Part shown: one piece after another, positions 7,990-15,896 of the stretch | Numbering within the stretch: position 1 is the first letter of the stretch | How the letters are laid out: every line of letters begins with the position of its first letter | Assembly: GCA_001800135.1 (NCBI GenBank) | Contig: MGUU01000023.1 | Location: 1-38,068 of the forward strand | Direction: 5' to 3' | Source of the DNA: Elusimicrobia bacterium RIFCSPLOWO2_02_FULL_39_32 | GTDB taxonomy: Bacteria > Elusimicrobiota > Elusimicrobia > 2-02-FULL-39-32 | DNA length: 38,068 bases | Program-made: the position numbers and the translations under genes | Notes under the pieces: generated by a model | The model's database searches: none | What the model was told of the DNA's origin: nothing | What the model saw: only the letters and a program-made list of their open reading frames with translations

Positions 7990-9324
7990 ATGATCTCTAC
8001 AAATCAAAAAATTTCCCATTATTTAGATGCCTTTCAAAAGGTTGAGAATTCTTTGCTGGGAAACGAAATTCCATGGCTAAAACAATTTCGAGCCAAAGCG
8101 ATTGCTGAATTTGAAAACCTTGGGTTTCCTTCAACGCAAGATGAAGATTGGCGCTTTACTGAGATTGAAACCATAACAAATAAAAAATTTGATCTGCCAG
8201 CTAAAGAAGAAACAGACTATCAAAAAAATGAAATCCATGGTTCTCTTCTTGGCCATTGCAGCCCAGATAAAATTCAGCTAACTTTTATAAATGGGATTTT
8301 CAAAGAGGACTTCTCCAAAAATATTAAAAACCTTCCTTCTGGCCTTAAAATAAAAAATTTTAAAAGCATGATAAAAGATGAACCTAAAACCCTTGAAAAA
8401 TATTTTAACTCATTTGAACGCTTGGATTCTGACGGATTCAGCCTGCTAAATGACGCTTTTTTTAATGATGGTTTGTTTATTTCCTTATCTAAAGGCGCGG
8501 TTCTTAAAGATGAAATTTATCTAAATTTTATAACTCATTCTTCTCATAAAGACCCTGTGGTCTATCCACGTCTCCTCTGTTTTGCAGATCGGGATTCTGA
8601 ACTAAATTTAGTAGAACTGAACCTTGGGGAAGTTCCTCTTAACTATCTTGCTCTAAGCGCCTCAGAATTAATTTGCGCTGAAAATTCTAAAATTAATTAT
8701 TGTAAAGTTCAGAAAGAATCTAGTTCTGGATTCCATCTGGCAAAAATTAGGGCGCAAGTTCAAAGGAATAGCCGGTTTTATTCTCATTCTATTGCTTTAG
8801 GCGGCAGCATGGTAAGAAACAATTTAAATGTTGCTCTTGCTGAGGAAGGGGCAGAATGCGTATTAAATGGCTTATATCTTGCAAGCGGACAAGAACTCAT
8901 TGATAACCATACGCAAATTGAGCACCTTAAACCCCACACCACAAGCAGGGAACTTTATAAAGGCATATTAAATGGAAAGTCTAAAGCTGTATTTAACGGC
9001 TCTATTTTAGTGCATGCCAATGCCCAGAAAACAGATGCTCTGCAAACAAATAAAAATTTATTGCTTTCACAAGATTGCCACATTCATACAAAACCAGGAC
9101 TTAAAATTTTTGCCAATGATGTTAAATGTAAACATGGGGCCACTGTTGGCCAGATGGATCAGGATGTATTATTTTATTTAAGGTCTCGCGGCATTCCTAA
9201 AGAGGAAGCTCAAAAACTTTTGATTGTTGCTTTTGCCAGCGAGATTATTGACCAAATCCAACTAGAAACATTCCAAAACCAACTGACCCCTATTTTATTT
9301 ACGACCCTCATGGGAAAAAATTAA
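7990..9324 (+). CDS. sufD: Fe-S cluster assembly protein SufD
   Basis: Partner of SufB in the scaffold. 444 residues with a variable helical N-terminus including DEDWRFTEI, a beta-helix core, and the family C-terminal part sharing SufB-like motifs (HTQIEHLKPHTTSRELYKG, KCKHGATVGQMDQDVLFYLRSRGI, with the conserved KHGATVG His). It follows sufC by 45 bp, and its stop abuts a possible ATG of sufS. Confidence 0.95.
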   Translation: MISTNQKISHYLDAFQKVENSLLGNEIPWLKQFRAKAIAEFENLGFPSTQDEDWRFTEIETITNKKFDLPAKEETDYQKNEIHGSLLGHCSPDKIQLTFINGIFKEDFSKNIKNLPSGLKIKNFKSMIKDEPKTLEKYFNSFERLDSDGFSLLNDAFFNDGLFISLSKGAVLKDEIYLNFITHSSHKDPVVYPRLLCFADRDSELNLVELNLGEVPLNYLALSASELICAENSKINYCKVQKESSSGFHLAKIRAQVQRNSRFYSHSIALGGSMVRNNLNVALAEEGAECVLNGLYLASGQELIDNHTQIEHLKPHTTSRELYKGILNGKSKAVFNGSILVHANAQKTDALQTNKNLLLSQDCHIHTKPGLKIFANDVKCKHGATVGQMDQDVLFYLRSRGIPKEEAQKLLIVAFASEIIDQIQLETFQNQLTPILFTTLMGKN

Positions 9325-9360
9325 ATGAAAACACCACCCTACAATTTACAAGAGGAAAAA

Positions 9361-10581
9361 ATGGTTTTAGATCCTGAAAAAATAAAAAAGGATTTTCCTA
9401 TTTTAAATAGAAAAATTCACGGCAAACCTTTAGTTTATTTGGATAATGCGGCCACAACCCAAAAACCTTTAGCAGTCATTGAGGCGATCCATCATTATTA
9501 TTTAAATGAAAATTCTAATATCCACCGCGGAGTTCATACTTTAAGCGAACAAGCCACTCTTGCTTATGAAGGAGCTCGGGAAAAAATACGAGCTTTTATA
9601 GGGGCTAAAGAAACTTCTGAAATTATTTTTGTGCGCGGGGCCACCGAGGGAATTAATCTGATCGCCCAAACTTATGGAAGAAAATTTATTGGCTCTGGGG
9701 ATGAAATAGTTATTTCCACATTAGAACACCATTCCAATATTGTTCCTTGGCAAATATTGTGCGAGCAAGTTGGGGCAAAATTGCGCGTTATCCCAATCAA
9801 TGACAAAGGAGAACTCTTAATTGAAGATCTAAAAAAAATCATTAACGCAAAAACAAAATTAATGGGGATCACTCATGTTTCCAATGCTTTGGGAACCATC
9901 GTGCCTTTAAAAGAGATCATTAAAATCGCTCATGAGCAAAACATTCCAGTGGTAGTGGATGGCGCCCAGGCGATCCCGCATTTAAAAGTAAATGTGCAAG
10001 AGTTGGACGCGGATTTTTACCTATTTTCAGGACATAAGGTCTATGGCCCTACTGGAATTGGGGTAGTTTATGGAAAGAAAAATTTTTTAGAGATCATGCC
10101 TCCTTATCAAGGAGGGGGGGACATGATCAGCTCTGTTACTTTTGAAAAAACTGAATATAATATTCTGCCGTTTAAATTTGAAGCTGGCACCCCGCACATT
10201 GCAGGAGCCATTGGATTAGGAGTTGCTCTGGATTACTTAAAAACTCTTGATTTAGAAAAAGTTGCTCTATATGAAAATGAGCTTTTATCCTATGCGCTTG
10301 AAAAAAGTTCTGAAATGGCTGATCTTCAAATTATTGGCCAATCTGTGGATAGAGCAGGAGTCATCTCTTTTAATTTGGCTCAACTGCATGCCCATGATGT
10401 TGGCACAGTTTTAGATCGTCATGGGATTGCTATTAGAGCAGGTCACCATTGCGCCATGCCTTTAATGAAACGGCTTGGTTTAGAGGCTACCTGTAGAGTT
10501 TCTTTTGCGGTTTACAACACAAAAGAAGATGTGGACTCTTTATTTAAAGCTCTGCAAAAAACTCTTGAGGTGCTAGGTTAA
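9361..10581 (+). CDS. sufS: Cysteine desulfurase SufS (group II)
   Basis: PLP enzyme that takes sulfur from L-cysteine as a persulfide and passes it to SufU. 406 residues from ATG 9361: LVYLDNAATTQKP near the N-terminus, LEHHSNIVPW, the PLP lysine in FSGHKVYGPTG near 226, and the active-site cysteine at 364 in RAGHHCAMPLM, the short-loop group II pattern. An in-frame ATG at 9325 directly abuts sufD but adds 12 residues foreign to the family; AGAGG just before 9361 favours the shorter form. sufU overlaps by one base. Confidence 0.95.
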   Translation: MVLDPEKIKKDFPILNRKIHGKPLVYLDNAATTQKPLAVIEAIHHYYLNENSNIHRGVHTLSEQATLAYEGAREKIRAFIGAKETSEIIFVRGATEGINLIAQTYGRKFIGSGDEIVISTLEHHSNIVPWQILCEQVGAKLRVIPINDKGELLIEDLKKIINAKTKLMGITHVSNALGTIVPLKEIIKIAHEQNIPVVVDGAQAIPHLKVNVQELDADFYLFSGHKVYGPTGIGVVYGKKNFLEIMPPYQGGGDMISSVTFEKTEYNILPFKFEAGTPHIAGAIGLGVALDYLKTLDLEKVALYENELLSYALEKSSEMADLQIIGQSVDRAGVISFNLAQLHAHDVGTVLDRHGIAIRAGHHCAMPLMKRLGLEATCRVSFAVYNTKEDVDSLFKALQKTLEVLG

Positions 10582-11033
10582 TGGAAGAATTACATGACCT
10601 TTATCAGGAATTGGTTTTAGATCACAGCAAAAACCCAAGAAATTTTAAAAAAATTCTGGATTGCAATCATTCTGCAGAAGGTTTTAACCCTCTTTGCGGA
10701 GATCAAGTTACAGTCTATTTAAAACTGGAAAAAGATTTAATTCAGGATATTAGCTTTCTTGGTTCTGGCTGCGCAATTTCTAAAGCTTCTGCATCTTTAA
10801 TGACCACTGCTCTTAAAAATAAAACCACAAAAGATGCTTTTAATTTTTTTGATAAATTTGTTCAAATGGTTACTGGTAAAAACAGCGAGAGCTCGCATTT
10901 AGAAAATTTAGGAAAATTACAGGTTTTTAAAGGGGTAAAAGAATTTCCAGTTAGGGTAAAATGCGCGAGTCTTCCTTGGCATACACTTGTTGCAGCCATT
11001 CAAGAGAAAAAAGGTAAAATTTCTACAGAATGA
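10581..11033 (+). CDS. sufU: SufU-type sulfur-transfer / scaffold protein
   Basis: Zinc-dependent persulfide acceptor that enhances SufS in Gram-positive-type Suf systems. 150 residues, U-fold, with the three cysteines and Asp in place: C39 and D41 in PLCGDQ, C64 in GSGCAIS, C128 in RVKCASLPW. The ATG overlaps the sufS stop (TAATG), implying translational coupling. The residues between GSGCAIS and C128 include the spacing typical of SufU rather than IscU. Confidence 0.93.
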   Translation: MEELHDLYQELVLDHSKNPRNFKKILDCNHSAEGFNPLCGDQVTVYLKLEKDLIQDISFLGSGCAISKASASLMTTALKNKTTKDAFNFFDKFVQMVTGKNSESSHLENLGKLQVFKGVKEFPVRVKCASLPWHTLVAAIQEKKGKISTE

Positions 11034-11064
11034 ACTAGAATAATAAGGAGACTAAAAAGAAAAT

Positions 11065-11463
11065 ATGGAACCAACGCAAGCGAGTGAACCCCAAAAAAAT
11101 ATTGACCCAAATATTCAGGATAATTCAAATCAAGGGACAGAGCCTCTTCAATTAAACAAAAATGATTTAGAATCTAAAATCATTGAAATGCTTAAATCCT
11201 GTTATGATCCTGAAATTCCAGTGGATATTTATCAGCTTGGCCTGATTTATAAAATTCAAACGGATCCTGAAGGAAAAGTAAATATAGAGATGACTCTTAC
11301 CTCGCCCCAATGCCCTGTGGCTGGCTCTTTACCGCCGGAAGTGGAACGGAAAATAAAAACCATTGAGGGCGTATCTGAGGTAAAAGTAGAAGTTGTCTGG
11401 GATCCGCCTTGGGAGCCAAGTAAAATGACAGATGCGGCAAAACTTCAGTTAGGCATGTTATAA
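11065..11463 (+). CDS. sufT: SufT-like DUF59 (MIP18 family) Fe-S maturation factor
   Basis: 132 residues: a polar N-terminal extension of about 35 residues, then the DUF59 domain with CYDPEIPVDIYQLGLIYKI and the cysteine C83 in LTSPQCPVAGSLPPEV, ending in WDPPWEPSKMTDAAKLQLG, typical of SufT. Family members help deliver clusters to client proteins. It stands between sufU and mrp in the same operon. ATG 11065; an AAGGAG lies about 12 bp upstream. Confidence 0.88.
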   Translation: MEPTQASEPQKNIDPNIQDNSNQGTEPLQLNKNDLESKIIEMLKSCYDPEIPVDIYQLGLIYKIQTDPEGKVNIEMTLTSPQCPVAGSLPPEVERKIKTIEGVSEVKVEVVWDPPWEPSKMTDAAKLQLGML

Positions 11464-11474
11464 GGGAGAAAAAT

Positions 11475-12554
11475 ATGGGACAGGTGACAAAAGAACAAGT
11501 TTTAGAGGCATTGAAAACCGTGCAAGATCCGGATTTGCACAAGGATATTGTCACTTTGGGATTTATAAAAGATTTAAGGATTTGTGAAGGAAATGTTGCA
11601 TTTGAAATTCATCTAACCACACCTGCCTGTCCAGTAAAAGATTTATTGCAAAAAGAAGCGCAGGACAAAGTAAAGGCTCTTTCAGGCGTGGATGAGGTAA
11701 CAGTAACCATGAAAGCAGAAGTTAAAGCTTCTCAAGTTTTAAATAAAAACGCTTTAAAAAATGTTCGCAACATTATTGCGATTGGTTCAGGAAAAGGGGG
11801 AGTGGGGAAGTCCACAGTCAGCGTTAATTTAGCCTGCGCTTTATCTAAGGAAGGGGCAAGGGTAGGTCTTTTGGATGCGGATATTTATGGACCTTCCATT
11901 CCTATTATGATGGGCAAGCAGGGGGAGCCCATGATCCGTGAAAATTTAATACAACCCAAAATCGCGCATGGAATAAAATTCATGTCAATGGGTTTTTTCG
12001 CTCAAGGAGATCAGCCTCTTATTTGGAGAGGTCCCATGGCTCACAGGGCTTTAGAACAGTCTCTAGTAGATGTAGAGTGGGGTGAACTGGATTATTTAGT
12101 CGTGGATCTGCCTCCTGGAACAGGGGATGTGCATTTAACTTTAGTGCAAACTGTTTCTCTTGCAGGAGCTGTGATTGTTTCCACTCCTCAGGATGTGGGT
12201 TTAATGATTTCCATGAAAACCTTAAGGATGCTGCAGCAAACCAATGTAAAACTTTTAGGGATCATTGAAAATATGAGTTATCATCTCTGCACTCATTGCG
12301 GCTCAAGAGAGGAGATTTTTGGTTATGGAGGGGTAAAAACTGCCAGTAAAAATCTGGAAATTCCATTCTTAGGAGAAATTCCTTTGGAACAGTCAATACG
12401 CGAGCAAGCTGATCAGGGAACGCCTATTGTCTTAGCTAAACCTGAATCTCCTGCGGCTAAGATCTATCTTGAAATCGCAAGAAATCTTGCGGCGCAAATC
12501 AGTATTGCGAATTTCACATCAAAAAAATTAGAGGTTGTGGAAGAACCAGCATAA
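11475..12554 (+). CDS. mrp: Mrp/ApbC/NBP35-type Fe-S carrier P-loop ATPase
   Basis: Holds and transfers Fe-S clusters. 359 residues: an N-terminal DUF59 domain (to about 85, VQDPDLHKDIVTLGFIKD) fused to the ParA/MinD-like ATPase with deviant Walker A GSGKGGVGKST near 105, DLPPGTGDVHLT, and a CxxC cluster-binding pair at about 271 and 274 in LCTHCG. GGGAG precedes ATG 11475. Its own DUF59 domain plus the free-standing SufT just upstream give two related carriers in one operon. Confidence 0.94.
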   Translation: MGQVTKEQVLEALKTVQDPDLHKDIVTLGFIKDLRICEGNVAFEIHLTTPACPVKDLLQKEAQDKVKALSGVDEVTVTMKAEVKASQVLNKNALKNVRNIIAIGSGKGGVGKSTVSVNLACALSKEGARVGLLDADIYGPSIPIMMGKQGEPMIRENLIQPKIAHGIKFMSMGFFAQGDQPLIWRGPMAHRALEQSLVDVEWGELDYLVVDLPPGTGDVHLTLVQTVSLAGAVIVSTPQDVGLMISMKTLRMLQQTNVKLLGIIENMSYHLCTHCGSREEIFGYGGVKTASKNLEIPFLGEIPLEQSIREQADQGTPIVLAKPESPAAKIYLEIARNLAAQISIANFTSKKLEVVEEPA

Positions 12555-12566
12555 AGGACATTGAAT

Positions 12567-12905
12567 ATGATTCAAGACTATAAAAACAAAAAAGAAGCTG
12601 AACCTAAACAGATAAGGAAGCTTGGCAATAAAAGCTTAAATATTGTCTGGTCCGATGATCATATCAGTGAATACACTTTTTATAAACTTAGAATTCACTG
12701 CCCTTGCGCAGCTTGCGTGGATGAGCTTTCTGGAAAAAAGGTGCTTGATTCTAAACAGGTTGCGCCTCTTATTCAAGGATTAAATGTAAATATTGTAGGA
12801 AACTATGCCTTGAGTATTACATTTGAGGATGGCCACAGCACAGGCATTTATCCTTTTAAATATTTAAGACAAATATGTTCCTGTAAAATATGGCTAGAAA
12901 ACTAA
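12567..12905 (+). CDS. DUF971 domain protein
   Basis: 112 residues with the DUF971/GBBH-like pattern: LNIVWSDDHISEYTFYKLRIHCPCAACVDE at the N-terminus and TFEDGHSTGIYPFKYLRQIC near the end. The domain occurs next to or fused with Mrp, suggesting a role in Fe-S trafficking; its biochemistry is not settled. A cysteine pair (CPCAAC) could bind metal. ATG 12567 is 8 bp from AAAGGA; TTG 12561 would be too close. It overlaps the next gene by 16 bp. Confidence 0.85.
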   Translation: MIQDYKNKKEAEPKQIRKLGNKSLNIVWSDDHISEYTFYKLRIHCPCAACVDELSGKKVLDSKQVAPLIQGLNVNIVGNYALSITFEDGHSTGIYPFKYLRQICSCKIWLEN

Positions 12906-13396
12906 TATTTGATCGTAAAGAGTGGGATAAACTTAAAAATCTGTGCGAAAAAGGTTATCCTAAAGAAGTTTGCGGGCTTCTTTTTGGAAAAGTTCTAAAC
13001 GAACAAAAAGTAAAAGTTACGAAATGCGAAATTTTGGAAAATATTTTAGATGAAAAACATTCTCCTCGTTTAAAAGAGCTACTGGCGGCTGGGGTTGTAA
13101 CTCTGCCAAAAGAAAGAATTTTTAAAGGGGGAAGTTACGAATTTTTAATTGATCCAAAAGAACATTTTTCTAAAATAGCTCTGGCTGAAAAAGAGGGGTT
13201 AGAACAGGTTGGGCTTTTTCATTCACATCCGGATCATCCGGCCAAACCCAGCGCCATTGACGCTTCTCAGCCTTATTTAGCTGGCTGGTCTAATCTCATT
13301 GTGGCTGTTTACCAAAGACAATTTAAAGAAGCTTGCTCTTGGTTTAGAGAAAAAGAAGATTCCCCTTTTCAACCAGAAGAAATTTTAGTAGAATAA
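12890..13396 (+). CDS. JAMM/MPN+ metallopeptidase (Mec-like)
   Basis: 168 residues with a complete JAMM zinc site: E26 in KEVCGLL, H111 and H113 in HSHPDHPAKPSAID, S121 and D124 (HxHx7Sx2D). Bacterial members such as Mec remove cysteine or other groups from ubiquitin-like sulfur carriers. No sulfur-carrier (MoaD/ThiS/CysO) gene is visible in this window, so the substrate is open. It starts within DUF971, so the two are coupled. Placement in the sulfur/Fe-S operon fits a cysteine-supply role. Confidence 0.88.
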   Translation: MARKLIFDRKEWDKLKNLCEKGYPKEVCGLLFGKVLNEQKVKVTKCEILENILDEKHSPRLKELLAAGVVTLPKERIFKGGSYEFLIDPKEHFSKIALAEKEGLEQVGLFHSHPDHPAKPSAIDASQPYLAGWSNLIVAVYQRQFKEACSWFREKEDSPFQPEEILVE

Positions 13397-13468
13397 TTTT
13401 CGCGATGCTTTAAATTTTAAAATTTTATGGCATCTAGAGACACTAGATTAAAATAAGGAGCGTAACCA

Positions 13469-13729
13469 ATGGCTTATACAATTGCTCAACCTTGTGTAGG
13501 AGTAAAAGATACCGCATGCGTAGAAGTATGTCCAGTAGAATGCATTCATCCCACAAAAAATGAAGGGACATTTGCCAGCGCTGAACAACTCTATATTGAT
13601 CCAAATACTTGCATAGATTGCGGCGCTTGCCAAGCGGTTTGTCCAGTCACAGCGATTTATCCAAATGAACAAGTTCCAGATCAGTGGAAAAACTTCATAG
13701 ATATTAACGCGAACTACTTCAAAAAGTAA
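13469..13729 (+). CDS. fdxA: Ferredoxin, 7Fe/8Fe (FdxA-like)
   Basis: 86-residue low-potential electron carrier. Cysteines C9, C17, C21 and C25 form the first, Azotobacter-type (3Fe-4S or 4Fe-4S) site; C48, C51, C54 and C58 (CIDCGACQAVCP) form a standard 4Fe-4S site. AAGGAG lies just before ATG 13469. It lies directly ahead of the siroheme reductase and is a plausible electron donor for it. The 72-bp spacer upstream has a weak 6-bp hairpin (13432-13448). Confidence 0.95.
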   Translation: MAYTIAQPCVGVKDTACVEVCPVECIHPTKNEGTFASAEQLYIDPNTCIDCGACQAVCPVTAIYPNEQVPDQWKNFIDINANYFKK

Positions 13730-13796
13730 ATCCTCGAACCTTTTAGTTCATCATCTTCTTTTTGGAAAACCTTTCAGTAAAAGTAAGGTACGAGCA

Positions 13797-13812
13797 TTCC
13801 TTATATAAGGAA
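13797..13812. promoter_or_regulatory. 16-bp perfect palindrome covering the ribosome binding site of the siroheme reductase
   Basis: TTCCTTATATAAGGAA is perfectly palindromic, and its right arm contains the AAGGAA ribosome binding site 5-6 bp before ATG 13818. It could be an operator for a dimeric regulator, or a hairpin that hides the ribosome binding site. Confidence 0.5.
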
Positions 13813-13817
13813 AGAAT

Positions 13818-15596
13818 ATGGCATTAGAGACTGATTCAAAATTAAAAAATCTAACTTCAGGAGCACTCCTTGAAATTCCAAAATATCAAGCAGATATTTT
13901 GGAACTGAAAAAAGAGATTGGAAAACTCGGTCAAGGAGCAATTTCTGAAGATGATTTTAAAAAATATCGCCTGCAAAGAGGAATTTACGGCCAAAAGCAA
14001 AAACCAAACATTCAAATGGTTCGGGTTAAAATCCCTTGGGGAAGACTCACCTCGGATCAAGCTTTGGTTTTAGCAGAAATTTCAGATCAATTTGCCGGAG
14101 AAGATCGGGTAGGAATCAGCCATGTGACAACCCGCCAAGACATTCAGTTCCATTTTGTAAAACTAGAAAAAATCCCTGAATGCATGTCTCGTTTGGCGGA
14201 GGCTGGCCTGACCACAAGAGAAGCCTGCGCTAATACAGTGCGCAATGTTACCGCAGATCCTCTTTCCGGAGTAGCGCAGGATGAAATTTTTGATGTTTCT
14301 CCTTACGCTGAAGCCTGCGCCAGATTTTTTTTAAGAAATCCCGTATGTCAAAACCTGCCTCGTAAATTTAAAATAGCGTTTTCTGCAAGTGTGGCTGACA
14401 GGGGACTCATCCCCATGCATGACTTAGGCTGCTTAGCAGAGATAAAAAAAATTAACGGAAAAGAAATTCGCGGGTTTAAGATCTATGTGGGGGGCGGATT
14501 AGGCTCTTATCCTAAGGTGGCTAGGACATTAGAAGATTTTACCCCGATCAGTGATTTCTTGCGAACCATCCATGCTACTATTTTTATTTTTAATCGAGAC
14601 TGGGATTATGGCAGAAAATATAGAAACATGGCCCGAATCAAATTTCTGATTGAAAAAATAGGTTTAGATGAATTTAAAAAACGAGTTCTAGAGATAAGAG
14701 AAACTCTTAAAAATAATAGTTATCCGGAAATTGAACTCTTTGAGGAATCCCAACCGCAAACTTCCACCCCGTATCTTACAGAAGCGCCGGATTCAGAATA
14801 TTTAAGGTGGAAATCTACAAATGTCATGGGTCAAAAACAAAAAGGCTATAACATTGTAACGATTAGATTGCCTTTAGGGGATATTCATTCTTCCCAACTG
14901 CGCGCGTTAGCAGAACTGGTTGAAAAATTTGGAAATGGTTACCTTTATACATCGGTTCAACAAAATCTCATTGCGCGCTGGATCAAAGATGAACTCCTCT
15001 ATACTTTTTATCAAGGTTTAAAAAGCGCTGGCATTCACCTGCCTTCAGCGGAAAGACTAGCGGATATTACCTGCTGCCCGGGAGGAGATACCTGCCAGCT
15101 AGGGATTACATCCTCAAGAGGGCTGGCTACTGCTTTAGCTAAACTTTTTAATAATGGGCTTGCCCAAGATGCGGATTTAAAAGATCTAAAAATTAAAATA
15201 TCAGGCTGTCCAAATTCCTGCGGACAGCATCATATTGCAGACATTGGATTTTACGGAGGCTCTAAAGCAGTGGGCGGCCATCAAGTGCCAACCTACACCA
15301 TGCTCTTAGGCGGGAATCTTAATCTGGAAGAGACAAAATATGCGTCACAATTTTTAAGAGTGCCTGCTAAAAAAATCCCTTTAGTTGTGGAAAAATTGCT
15401 AACTCTCTATAAACAAAATAAAAAGGAACAAGAAAAATTTAAAGAGTTTGTATCAAGAGTAGGGTTTGATTTTTTACGCCTTAATTTAGAGCCGCTCAGC
15501 GTCCTGCCAGAAACACTGGATGCACAATTCTATTCTGATTGGGGCGAACCGGGAGAATTTAAGCTCAACCTTGGCAAAGGAGAATGCGCAGCTTAA
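13818..15596 (+). CDS. Ferredoxin-type sulfite/nitrite reductase (siroheme, 4Fe-4S)
   Basis: Six-electron reduction of sulfite to sulfide (or nitrite to ammonia). 592 residues with duplicated ferredoxin-like half domains; the first shows GISHVTTRQDIQFHF and GLTTREACANTVRNVTADPLSGV. The siroheme/4Fe-4S ligands are visible as C420 and C426 (CCPGGDTC, CX5C) and C464 and C468 (GCPNSC, CX3C). Neighbours (ATP sulfurylase, ferredoxin, desulfurase) favour sulfite as substrate, but sulfite and nitrite enzymes cannot be told apart safely by eye. No APS/PAPS reductase gene is in the window to link it to CysDN. The ribosome binding site is inside a palindrome. Confidence 0.92.
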   Translation: MALETDSKLKNLTSGALLEIPKYQADILELKKEIGKLGQGAISEDDFKKYRLQRGIYGQKQKPNIQMVRVKIPWGRLTSDQALVLAEISDQFAGEDRVGISHVTTRQDIQFHFVKLEKIPECMSRLAEAGLTTREACANTVRNVTADPLSGVAQDEIFDVSPYAEACARFFLRNPVCQNLPRKFKIAFSASVADRGLIPMHDLGCLAEIKKINGKEIRGFKIYVGGGLGSYPKVARTLEDFTPISDFLRTIHATIFIFNRDWDYGRKYRNMARIKFLIEKIGLDEFKKRVLEIRETLKNNSYPEIELFEESQPQTSTPYLTEAPDSEYLRWKSTNVMGQKQKGYNIVTIRLPLGDIHSSQLRALAELVEKFGNGYLYTSVQQNLIARWIKDELLYTFYQGLKSAGIHLPSAERLADITCCPGGDTCQLGITSSRGLATALAKLFNNGLAQDADLKDLKIKISGCPNSCGQHHIADIGFYGGSKAVGGHQVPTYTMLLGGNLNLEETKYASQFLRVPAKKIPLVVEKLLTLYKQNKKEQEKFKEFVSRVGFDFLRLNLEPLSVLPETLDAQFYSDWGEPGEFKLNLGKGECAA

Positions 15597-15650
15597 TTTT
15601 TATCAGATCATGGTTGATGTAAAAAATTAATAAAGAGGTGGTGATTTAAA

Positions 15651-15830
15651 ATGGCAGAAAATTATATTGTGGTAAGTAAAATAAAAAAATTAGTAAAAGA
15701 ATCAGGGTACCGAACAGGGATGGACTATATTAATTCTCTTTCCGTTAAGGTAGAGACTATTGTGAAAGAGTCAATAGAAAAGGTTAAGGCTGCTGGAGGG
15801 AAAAAGACTCTAGGAGCTGAAGATCTTTAA
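15651..15830 (+). CDS. Bacterial histone (single histone-fold protein, Bd0055/HBb-like)
   Basis: 59-residue basic protein that I read as a histone fold. Helix 1 is about 6-18 (IVVSKIKKLVKESG), loop 1 YRTG, a long helix 2 from 24 to 48 (MDYINSLSVKVETIVKESIEKVKAAG), loop 2 GGKKT at 49-53, matching the RKT-type DNA-binding loop of archaeal histones, then a truncated helix 3 ending AEDL. Length and start (MAEN..VVSKIK) resemble the small histones of Bdellovibrio. Such proteins dimerise and bind or bend DNA. ATG 15651 is preceded by AGAGGTGGTGA, a good ribosome binding site. It stands alone between the siroheme reductase and the methyltransferase. Assignment is from pattern, not alignment. Confidence 0.82.
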   Translation: MAENYIVVSKIKKLVKESGYRTGMDYINSLSVKVETIVKESIEKVKAAGGKKTLGAEDL

Positions 15831-15896
15831 ACGATAGTATAAACTGTTCTCTTCTCTATCATCTTTAAGCGCCCTTTAAGGGACGACTTAGGAACC

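Noticed and set aside
15867-15890. CCCTTTAAGGG dyad before ubiE as a terminator
   Set aside because: Five-base stems around one base cannot form a normal hairpin and there is no T-run.
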